Assembly (NCBI RefSeq): GCF_026241165.1
Contig: NZ_JAPFQN010000001.1
Span: 1-64,000 of the forward strand
Origin: Mangrovivirga halotolerans
GTDB taxonomy: Bacteria; Bacteroidota; Bacteroidia; Cytophagales; Cyclobacteriaceae
Direction of reading: 5' to 3'
Length of the DNA: 64,000 nucleotides
Positions 56,872 through 64,000 of this stretch are shown piece after piece. The position numbers and the translations under genes are program-made. Under the pieces are notes generated by a model. It was not told the DNA's origin and searched no databases. It was given only the letters and a program-made list of their open reading frames with translations. Numbering within the stretch: the first letter of the stretch is position 1; each line of letters opens with the position of its first letter.

Positions 56872-57998
56872 TTGCTCTTCTTGTATGGGTTTCTAATATC
56901 CTTAAGAAACAAGGTGCTTTCATCTTGTTCAAAGGCAATAAAATCCTCTTCATTGGGATGACCTTTATAGGGAACAAAATAGTGCTCTTTATTAGCATTT
57001 CTCCATACAAGTACCCATGCAAGGTTAGCATTGCTACTTTTCAATGGTTCTAATAATCTTTGAGTATACCAATTAGGAAGTTTAACAGTCTCATTTCCTG
57101 TTTCGGTCAAAGCAGCAAGCTTATTTCTCTTATTTGCAATGTTGGTAATTAACTTTATGCTGTTCGCAAAATCTAATAATTGCTCTTCAGAAGGTTTAGG
57201 ATTGACCGGATGCCCCATATCCCAGTAATTATCCAGACCTATTATGTCAACATAATTATCTCCCGGATATCCGTAATGGTAACTTTCCCACGTAAGTTCC
57301 ATCCTGCTTCTATCAGGACTGAATGCATAAATCAGATTATGTAAATTCTTTTCATTTTTCAGATAATCTACAGTAAACCTCCACAAAGAGATATATTCTT
57401 CCTCTTTATTGAAGGCTTTACCCCACCAAAACCAATCACCATTATGCTCATGAAAAGGTCTGAGAATAATTGGGATTTTGGTGAACAATCCTACCTTGCA
57501 TTTCTTAATGAATCTAGCTAATTCATCCAGCTTATTAAGATAGGCCTCATGGCCTGATCCACCAGGTAATAGTTCACCAATACCTGACTCTTTATCCCAG
57601 GATGAACCACCCGTCAGCGGATTATCCATATGCCATGAAATTGTGTTTATACCACCTTTCTTATAGACATATTTTATTCCTTTGATAATCTGTTCGAATC
57701 GAAAGCTATCAATATTTACCTCTTGGCCGAGCTTACCAATATCCCAGCCTACAACTGCAGGGCGATTTCCTGAAATTAATTCCACATCGGATCCCAGGTT
57801 ATACTTCCAGTCAAGACCGTATAAAATATCATCCTGATGCCCGAACATAATTTGGTCCTTATTCAAGGTTCCCAGAAATACGTACAGGTTTTTAGTTTTT
57901 CTAGTAGCTTTCTCATCTATAAGTGATAAGCTTGAAGATTGAGCGAACAAAAGACCACTCGATATAAGTCCAACAAGGAAAAATAATATTCTTTTCAT
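56868..57998 (-). CDS. GH26 beta-mannanase
   Basis: 376 residues. Signal peptide ends at about 20 (LLFAQ). GH26 features: MFGHQDDILYGLDW, ISWHMDNPLTGGSSWD, acid/base Glu184 in RPFHEHNGDWFWWG and nucleophile Glu299 in AALTETGNE. It cleaves beta-1,4-mannan chains, probably in the periplasm or, if exported otherwise, at the surface. The end overlaps the GH5 gene by four bases. The leader contains a hairpin (58017-58036) that separates it from the glycan-binding gene. Confidence 0.95.
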   Translation of the reverse strand: MKRILFFLVGLISSGLLFAQSSSLSLIDEKATRKTKNLYVFLGTLNKDQIMFGHQDDILYGLDWKYNLGSDVELISGNRPAVVGWDIGKLGQEVNIDSFRFEQIIKGIKYVYKKGGINTISWHMDNPLTGGSSWDKESGIGELLPGGSGHEAYLNKLDELARFIKKCKVGLFTKIPIILRPFHEHNGDWFWWGKAFNKEEEYISLWRFTVDYLKNEKNLHNLIYAFSPDRSRMELTWESYHYGYPGDNYVDIIGLDNYWDMGHPVNPKPSEEQLLDFANSIKLITNIANKRNKLAALTETGNETVKLPNWYTQRLLEPLKSSNANLAWVLVWRNANKEHYFVPYKGHPNEEDFIAFEQDESTLFLKDIRNPYKKSK

Positions 57999-58016
57999 AG
58001 GAATTGGTAAGTAAAA

Positions 58017-58036
58017 GCCAGCTCATTTGAGCCGGC
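58017..58036 (-). terminator. Intra-operon hairpin (possible attenuator)
   Basis: On the minus strand GCCGGCTCA and TGAGCTGGC pair around AA, with one G-U wobble, and TTTT follows. On the plus strand the wobble becomes an A-C mismatch, so the structure suits only minus-strand RNA. It lies between the glycan-binding gene and the GH26 gene and may limit read-through into the enzyme genes. Confidence 0.6.
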
Positions 58037-58073
58037 CTTTATATTGATTGTGCATTAACCGAATTTCATTATT

Positions 58074-59084
58074 TTACTCTATCCACGGTAATTGCTCTAA
58101 AGGTCCATCTGTAATGGAAATTGCATCTAAATGAGCTTCGTAGTCACCCATAATAGCCCAGTCCTGTGCCATTAATGCAAATTTGATCATCTGGTGATTA
58201 TAACTGGTTAATGAAAACTCTTTATCCGTTCCACCCCATGATTGATTTGGAAGCGCCAAACCAGGAATTTCTTCTGCTAAGGTTTCATCGTTACTAAACA
58301 ATCTAGTTAAGCTTACGCTATACAATTTCCATTTACCATTTGTTGCATCCTGTAGAAAAGTGTGATAAGCCCACTCTCCAACTAATCCATCCTCAAATAG
58401 TGTTTGAAAATCAATTGTGAGTGCTGCGCTATCTGCACCTGTATTCAACCAGAAATTTAAATGAGGATCTGCCATTGTAGAAAAGTCTATAAGAGCCTCA
58501 TTATCATTATCCGGATCACTATCCATAGCAGAAGGCCAGTATTTGAAATCATGCCAGTCTCTGGCCGGATCATCTGCAGCCATAACAAGCGAGATATAAC
58601 TATCACCTTCAACAGCTTCTATTTCGGTGCTACCATTAAATTCAACTTGTCCAGAAGGATTATAGAAATCAGGTGCGAAAGATTCTGTTCCTGATTCGAA
58701 ATCAATAACCAGACCAATACCATTTCCAACTCCAAAGTCCTGTGCACACTGTGGATCATCAGGGTTTTCAGTACAGAAGCATTCTGGATTATATTTAAAT
58801 AAACAACAATATTCTGTATCTGTAGTGCCATTATCTCCTGTGGTACAATAGCAATCTACATCCTGAGTAGGAATACAACACTTATTATCAAATGGGTTTG
58901 CATCACAAAACGCATCAGGATCAAAATCAAAACATCTTGCATCTGCTGGATTTTCGGCACAAAATTGTTCCGGGTTTGAATCAAAAGTTAGTGGATCATC
59001 ATCGTCATCACAAGAATTCAATAAGACCATTGTTCCTAGAACAATTGTCAGACTCATCAATAAGGTTTTAAATTTCAATTTCAT
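58074..59084 (-). CDS. Surface glycan-binding lipoprotein (SGBP) candidate with Cys-rich N-terminus
   Basis: 336 residues. Lipobox VLLNSC gives Cys25. Residues 42-113 hold twelve Cys in repeats of the form FCxxNPxDxxC with CYC and YCC insertions. From about 118 a beta-sandwich follows (GIGLVIDFESGTESFAPDFY, HLNFWLNTGADSAALTIDFQ), resembling carbohydrate-binding modules. It takes the place held by SusE/SusF-type proteins directly after SusD (30-base gap), so binding of mannan at the surface is likely. The Cys-rich spacer is unusual for such proteins. Confidence 0.75.
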   Translation of the reverse strand: MKLKFKTLLMSLTIVLGTMVLLNSCDDDDDPLTFDSNPEQFCAENPADARCFDFDPDAFCDANPFDNKCCIPTQDVDCYCTTGDNGTTDTEYCCLFKYNPECFCTENPDDPQCAQDFGVGNGIGLVIDFESGTESFAPDFYNPSGQVEFNGSTEIEAVEGDSYISLVMAADDPARDWHDFKYWPSAMDSDPDNDNEALIDFSTMADPHLNFWLNTGADSAALTIDFQTLFEDGLVGEWAYHTFLQDATNGKWKLYSVSLTRLFSNDETLAEEIPGLALPNQSWGGTDKEFSLTSYNHQMIKFALMAQDWAIMGDYEAHLDAISITDGPLEQLPWIE

Positions 59085-59114
59085 GATTTATAGGTTTATT
59101 TAATTTGTTACTTA

Positions 59115-60755
59115 TTAATTATATCCGGGATTTTGAAGTATACCCCAATCAGCTACCTCGAAAGCTGGAATAGGAAAAACCGGGATAGGGTTTACAATTG
59201 TCAAACCTTCAGTTCTTTCTCCTCCAGAAACAAACGAGTGATCTAGAATTACTGAACCGGGAGTTCCATATTTGTTCTCCATAGTGGTGACGTAACGTCC
59301 GGTTCGAACCAAATCCCAAAATCTTAGCTGCTCCATGCCAAATTCTCTTCTTCTTTCCAGATAAATAAAATCAAGCAATTCCTGACCAGATGATGGGATA
59401 ACAGTATTGTCTAAAGGTGAAAAGCCGGTAGGAGTAAATCCTTCAGGATCATTTGCATCATATCCACGAGGGAAAGTACTTTGGCTTGCACGGTTTCTTA
59501 TTTCAGTTAGTCGGAGTACTACCTGGGAAGGATCACCAGTATAATAGGCTGCCTCCGCATTCATTAAAAGTATATCGGCATACCTGAATTTTCGCACATT
59601 ATATTCTGAACCCTTTCTCTTGCCATCTCCACCTGATCCCCAAGTACCTGGAGGTAATATTGCCTTTTTTGGATAGTATCCTGTTTGATTTCTTATACTC
59701 TCGATCATTTCAATTCCGTAAGCATGCTCTCCAATTGTCAAAGCAGTATTATGCCTTCTGGGATCGTTAGATTCAAAAGAATTTGCTAAATCATCAGTTG
59801 GAGTATTAAATCCCCACCCGCCCATAAATTGGGGATGCTGGAAAATAGACCATTCCGAACCAACATAAGGTCCTTCATTATATGGGTCAATATCATTGTC
59901 AATGGATTGAATCTCAAAAATAGATTCATTATTGTTTTCACCTATTGGATCAAACAGCTCTGCATAATTAGACACCAGGGAATAACTACCATACAGACCA
60001 TCAATAAAATTGTTAGTTAAATCTAAAACTTCCTGCCACGTGTGTTGATTCGTATTATCTGTACCTAGCTGATACATGATCGCTCTGGCTAAATAAGCAG
60101 CGGCCGCTCCTTTATTAGCTCTACCAATCTCCCTCACCCCTTTTACTGGAAGTTTTTCAATTGCAAATTTAAGATCCTCTTCTATTTGAAGGTATATTTC
60201 ATTGATAGGAGTGTTTGTAAAGTCCTTGGCATTAATCTGTTCTGGAGTTACGGGTTTGTCAAATAGCGGAACAGGCCCAAAAATTCTTACCAGCAAAAAA
60301 TAACTATATGCTCTTATGAATTTTACTTCAGCTTCAAGTTCATCAATAACGGACTGGTCAAGAGGAGCATTTTCAAGATTTTTGAGAACAAAATTTGCCC
60401 TGGCGATTGCTACATAGTGTTTACTCCACATGACTGACAAATTGCTCGATCCTGCTCCAGAAGTAAAGTTCTTTAGAAAAGTAATTCCGGGTTGATCGCC
60501 ATTTGTAGATCCTTTTTCGGAATCATCAGTACATATATCTCCAATTATAAATTCATAGGAATGACCACCAGGACCAAGAATAGAGGATTCCCCCCAACCT
60601 AATGGATCATATACTGCATTTACAGCCCTGATTGCATTCTCTTCAGAAGTAAAAAAATCTGACTCTGTTATTTCGGTTGTTGGCTCCTCAACAAGATAAT
60701 CATCACAAGAAGTAATCAACAACAGAAGAATTAAGAATGAATATATTGCTTTCAT
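59115..60755 (-). CDS. SusD/RagB-family outer-membrane lipoprotein
   Basis: 546 residues. Signal peptide with lipobox LLLITSC (Cys17). SusD N-terminal phrases include FFTSEENAIRAVNAVYDPLGW, with RAYSYFLLVRIFGPVPLFDKP and the RKFRYADILLMNAEA block; the C-terminal YLERRREFGMEQLRFWDLVR is the family signature. SusD forms a hinged lid over the SusC channel and helps bind glycans at the cell surface. It starts five bases after susC. Specificity for manno-oligosaccharides is inferred from the locus. Confidence 0.96.
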   Translation of the reverse strand: MKAIYSFLILLLLITSCDDYLVEEPTTEITESDFFTSEENAIRAVNAVYDPLGWGESSILGPGGHSYEFIIGDICTDDSEKGSTNGDQPGITFLKNFTSGAGSSNLSVMWSKHYVAIARANFVLKNLENAPLDQSVIDELEAEVKFIRAYSYFLLVRIFGPVPLFDKPVTPEQINAKDFTNTPINEIYLQIEEDLKFAIEKLPVKGVREIGRANKGAAAAYLARAIMYQLGTDNTNQHTWQEVLDLTNNFIDGLYGSYSLVSNYAELFDPIGENNNESIFEIQSIDNDIDPYNEGPYVGSEWSIFQHPQFMGGWGFNTPTDDLANSFESNDPRRHNTALTIGEHAYGIEMIESIRNQTGYYPKKAILPPGTWGSGGDGKRKGSEYNVRKFRYADILLMNAEAAYYTGDPSQVVLRLTEIRNRASQSTFPRGYDANDPEGFTPTGFSPLDNTVIPSSGQELLDFIYLERRREFGMEQLRFWDLVRTGRYVTTMENKYGTPGSVILDHSFVSGGERTEGLTIVNPIPVFPIPAFEVADWGILQNPGYN

Positions 60756-60760
60756 GAATA

Positions 60761-63700
60761 TTAAAATTTAATGTTCGTACCAAAAATGATAGTTCTGGCT
60801 TGTGGATAATTACCGAGGTCCACACCATTCCCAAAGGGATCGCCATTAAACGCCAGCCCGACTTCAGGATCAAAGCCTGAATAATCTGTAAAGGTTAATA
60901 AGTTATCTGCTGAGACGTAAAATCTAACTGAGCTTAGCTTAACCTTATTTGTCATCTGATCAGGTAATGTGTATCCTAACTGAATATTTCTTAATCTTAG
61001 AAAAGAACCATCTTCAATGTATCTGTCGCTAAACCAATCATTTTGAGTGACGGACTCTGTTAATCTAGGAGTAGTATTTGTTGTGCCAGGACCTGTCCAT
61101 GCATTGTCAACTCTGGATTTCAAAAGATTATTATCAACAACATCTGAACCTCCATAGTAATAGGTCATAATATTGGCGATTTCATTTCCCTGACTCCCCA
61201 TAAAAGAAGCACTGAAATCGAAATTCTTGAATCCTGCATTTAAGTAAAATCCGTATGTGAAATCAGGAATTGGGCTACCGAGTAAAACAGCGTCCTGTAC
61301 AGTAATTTCCCCATCACCGTTGTGATCCAACCATTTTACATCTCCAGGCATTGCCCTTGGTTGAGCACTATGGGCATCTATTTCTTCCTGAGTTTGAAAA
61401 ATTCCTTGAGATTGTAGTCCATAAAATGCACCGAATTCCCCACCAACTACAGTTCGAGTAGCCGGTATCTGAGTTTTAGGTTCGTATGCTGCACCCTGAA
61501 TATTATCTGCAGCTCCTATAGCAGTAACTTCATTATCAATAAATGAAATATTTCCACCTATATTAAAAGTAAAGGATTTAATTTCCTGTCTGAAATCAAG
61601 AGTGATCTCAAGACCTTTGTTTGTCATTGAACCTGCATTGGAAGTGGGGGCTTGTGCTCCTGCAAATACAGGGGCAGGAACAAACCGTGAATCAACTAAT
61701 AAATCTTTAGTATCTTTTATGTAATACTCTGTGGTTAAAGACAACCTGTTATCCAGGAAATAAAAATCCAATCCAAAATTTGTCATTCGGGAGACTTCCC
61801 ATGTGATATTCTCTGAGGGTATAAAGGTCGGGGCGTAACCCTGATAAGGTGAATTATTATCAAAAGCATATTGCCAACCTGGACTCAAAACAGAATAAAA
61901 GGCATATGGTTGAATAGGTTCCTGATTCCCCACTTCTCCCCAGCCTGCTCTTATCTTCAATCCTGTAATAATTTTTGTTTGAGGAAAAAATGGTTCTCTA
62001 TCTACATTCCAGCCTGCAGAAAATGAGGGAAATGTACCCCATCTGTTTTCTTCAGGAAATTTACTGGACCCGTCCCTACGAATAGTTGCTGTCAGCAAAT
62101 ATTTACTATCGTAAGAATATACAACCCTGGCAAAATATGACATCAAATTAAAAGCTCTTTCCCTGTACGGATCCGCTACTCCTACAGAGTCCGCGAAAAC
62201 TTGCTCAGTAATGTTACTGGCATCACTTTGATAAATTTCAAATCCCAAAACTGCATTTACACTATGACTATTAATTGTCTTATCATAGGTAAGAGTATTA
62301 GAATTTTGCAGAACATTTAAATTATTTGTCTGAACCTGAAGCTCTTCGGTAGTATTTGTTTCTTGTGGATTAATAATTGGAACCCCATTATCATCAAGGT
62401 TTTTACTTTCTACAGTTGTGTAAACCGGTGTCAGGAAATTCCCAATGATATCTCTCTTATCCCAGGTAACATTACTTTTGAAAGTAAGCGACTTGGTAAT
62501 TTCATAGGATAGTCCTAAGGTTGGTTGTATTCTTTCAGATTCCTGAAGCCTAAACTGACTTATGTGAGCTAGTCTGGCAGGATTCTCAATGTCTGTTAAA
62601 TTCGTTCTATCCCAATTGCCGGTAATAGGATCTATAATTGGATTAACAGGGTCTTTTCTAACAGCAGTACCTAAAATGCTCGTATAAGTACCCTGATTAT
62701 ATACAGTATTTTCGTTTAAAGAATACTTTATTCCTCCTGATAATGTGAGTTTATCAGTAGCATTAAACTCCAATTGAATATTTCCCTGTGATCTCTTTCC
62801 ATAAGAATTTACCACTATACCTTCTTGATTGAAATAGGTTCCTCCAATGCTGTATCTTAATTTTTTAAAACCACCTCTAACACTTACATCATAAGATTGA
62901 ATTGGTGCGTTTTGGAGTACTTCCTCCTGCCAGTCCGTCCCTTCATTATTCCCGGATAAAGTTTGCTGAATCCAAGACCTTAAATCTTCAGATTCAATTC
63001 CACTCAATTGTCCGCCTTTAAGATCAAGATATGTCTTGGCATATCCCTCTGCATCCAGCAAGTCAATTGTTCTCCAGGCTGTTTGCGTTCCGTAGTATGC
63101 ATTAAACTCTACCTGAACTCCATTTGACAAGCCTTTTTTAGTTGTGACTATCACCACTCCGTTAGCTCCCCTTGAACCATAAATAGCAGTAGCGGAAGCA
63201 TCTTTTAATATTTCGATATTCTCTACATCATTAGGGGATATATTACTTATGTCATCAGTTAAAAACCCATCAACAACATAAAGAGGGTTTGAGTTAGAAA
63301 ATGATCCAACACCACGCACTCTGATACTTGCTCCAGAGCCTGGTGCTCCTGAATTCGTAGTAACTTGTACGCCTGCAACCTTTCCTTGAATAGCTCTGCC
63401 TACGTCTACAGTTGCAAGTTTTTGAATTTGCTCAGGGTCAACAGATCCTACTGACCCGGTAAGATCACTTTTCTTAACCTCACCATAGCCAACAACAACT
63501 ACCTCACTGAGCAATTCAATATTTTCCTGAAGGACAATATCAAAAGACGTTTGATCTCCTACTTCTACTCTTTTAGGATCAAATCCAATATAAGTTATTA
63601 CTAACACTGATTCCTCCGAAGGCACCTCCAAGGCAAAGCTTCCATCGACTCCTGCTGTTGTGCCAATTTGTGTTCCTTCAATATGAATTGTGGCACCAAT

Positions 63701-63811
63701 CAATCCTTCACCTTGCGAATCCCTGACAGTTCCTGAAATTGATCTTTGAGCCCAAATCATTTGTATTTGGAATAACATTAGAATTATGAAAACAGTGTGT
63801 TTAAGTTTCAT
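60761..63811 (-). CDS. SusC/RagA-family TonB-dependent transporter
   Basis: 1016 residues. Signal peptide about 1-21; carboxypeptidase-like domain (about 25-98, ISGTVRDSQGEGLIGATIHI); TonB-box region VVVVGYGEVKKSDLTGSVG; plug domain (about 115-225, VRGVGSFSNSNPLYVVDGF); then a 22-strand barrel ending near the C-terminus (ARTIIFGTNIKF). It imports manno-oligosaccharides through the outer membrane using TonB energy. The start is two bases after the small membrane peptide frame, and SusD follows five bases later. Confidence 0.97.
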   Translation of the reverse strand: MKLKHTVFIILMLFQIQMIWAQRSISGTVRDSQGEGLIGATIHIEGTQIGTTAGVDGSFALEVPSEESVLVITYIGFDPKRVEVGDQTSFDIVLQENIELLSEVVVVGYGEVKKSDLTGSVGSVDPEQIQKLATVDVGRAIQGKVAGVQVTTNSGAPGSGASIRVRGVGSFSNSNPLYVVDGFLTDDISNISPNDVENIEILKDASATAIYGSRGANGVVIVTTKKGLSNGVQVEFNAYYGTQTAWRTIDLLDAEGYAKTYLDLKGGQLSGIESEDLRSWIQQTLSGNNEGTDWQEEVLQNAPIQSYDVSVRGGFKKLRYSIGGTYFNQEGIVVNSYGKRSQGNIQLEFNATDKLTLSGGIKYSLNENTVYNQGTYTSILGTAVRKDPVNPIIDPITGNWDRTNLTDIENPARLAHISQFRLQESERIQPTLGLSYEITKSLTFKSNVTWDKRDIIGNFLTPVYTTVESKNLDDNGVPIINPQETNTTEELQVQTNNLNVLQNSNTLTYDKTINSHSVNAVLGFEIYQSDASNITEQVFADSVGVADPYRERAFNLMSYFARVVYSYDSKYLLTATIRRDGSSKFPEENRWGTFPSFSAGWNVDREPFFPQTKIITGLKIRAGWGEVGNQEPIQPYAFYSVLSPGWQYAFDNNSPYQGYAPTFIPSENITWEVSRMTNFGLDFYFLDNRLSLTTEYYIKDTKDLLVDSRFVPAPVFAGAQAPTSNAGSMTNKGLEITLDFRQEIKSFTFNIGGNISFIDNEVTAIGAADNIQGAAYEPKTQIPATRTVVGGEFGAFYGLQSQGIFQTQEEIDAHSAQPRAMPGDVKWLDHNGDGEITVQDAVLLGSPIPDFTYGFYLNAGFKNFDFSASFMGSQGNEIANIMTYYYGGSDVVDNNLLKSRVDNAWTGPGTTNTTPRLTESVTQNDWFSDRYIEDGSFLRLRNIQLGYTLPDQMTNKVKLSSVRFYVSADNLLTFTDYSGFDPEVGLAFNGDPFGNGVDLGNYPQARTIIFGTNIKF

Positions 63812-63813
63812 GT

Positions 63814-63951
63814 TTATAGGTAATTAATGTAAGCAATTAGGGCAATGACAAGACTTAGACCTATTATGAGTAATTCCAGAAGAAGAAGTTTTCTCAACTT
63901 TCTCTTATTTGATGCTTCTGAATTTTTCGAACTATTTTTAATGTCCTTCAT
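63814..63951 (-). CDS. Small 45-residue membrane peptide before susC
   Basis: ATG 63951 opens a 45-codon frame that ends with TAA two bases before the susC ATG (TAAACATG). The product has a polar, basic start (MKDIKNSSKNSEASNKRKLR) and then a hydrophobic helix rich in Leu and Ile (about 21-45), typical of a single-pass peptide inserted with the N-terminus inside. The neat coupling with susC supports a real gene, first in the mannan operon as far as seen. Function unknown; it could be a leader that affects susC translation or a small membrane partner. The upstream promoter lies beyond or near the window edge. Confidence 0.55.
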   Translation of the reverse strand: MKDIKNSSKNSEASNKRKLRKLLLLELLIIGLSLVIALIAYINYL

Positions 63952-64000
63952 TTGCTTTTAATAACTGATACAACAATTATACAATCATATCTTGCCTAAA

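Overview
The window is AT-rich chromosomal DNA from a Bacteroidota bacterium, most likely a marine or soil Cytophagales relative. Evidence: secreted proteins with C-terminal type IX secretion (T9SS) sorting domains, a SusC/SusD polysaccharide-utilisation locus with a hybrid two-component sensor, PorT-type outer-membrane barrels, a DnaG whose zinc-ribbon ligands are replaced, candidate TAnnTTTG promoter elements, and the usual lack of Shine-Dalgarno sites. No rRNA, tRNA, CRISPR array, transposase or phage block was seen. Apart from a few open-ended edges, the window is densely coding.

Layout. (1) 1-8349, minus strand: a tightly overlapping cassette reading TIR-like protein, nSTAND1 ATPase/WD40 protein, outer-membrane barrel and lipoprotein, followed after 62 bases by a secreted Ig-like repeat protein cut by the left edge. 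It looks like a trans-envelope sensing or conflict module and is the most unusual part of the window. (2) 8452-11640: an ADP/ATP-carrier-like MFS protein fused to HEAT repeats and a cyclic-nucleotide-binding domain. (3) 11721-15543: an operon of DinB-like, holin-like membrane, hypothetical, histone-deacetylase-like, rhomboid and OmpH/Skp-like genes ending in a terminator. (4) 15581-43062: mainly housekeeping genes. These are M14 peptidase, gamma-carbonic anhydrase, YceI, miaB, a sigma-54 activator, lptE, secG, groES-groEL (with a candidate sigma-54 promoter), SiaC-like, surE, ribBA, dnaG, mrp, a NifU-like gene, a T9SS metalloprotease, ddl, a PASTA protein, a second T9SS protein, rhodanese, a porin-like barrel, a DUF4136 lipoprotein and a peptidoglycan-binding protein. 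(5) 43117-63951, minus strand: a contiguous mannan-utilisation locus.

How the mannan locus works (inference from families): SusC/SusD and a cysteine-rich lipoprotein bind and import manno-oligosaccharides. GH26 and two GH5 enzymes cleave mannan outside the cytoplasm. A GPH-family symporter brings short products into the cytoplasm. The AGE-family epimerase turns mannobiose into mannosylglucose, GH130 phosphorolyses that to mannose-1-phosphate and glucose, and ManA links mannose-6-phosphate to fructose-6-phosphate. A hybrid two-component sensor inside the locus is the likely regulator. Two small open reading frames sit in this locus at tight junctions: a 45-residue membrane peptide just before susC and a 59-residue product between GH5 and GH130.

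Several genes begin with GTG or TTG, and some apparent upstream starts were trimmed to a better ATG. These choices are explained per gene.
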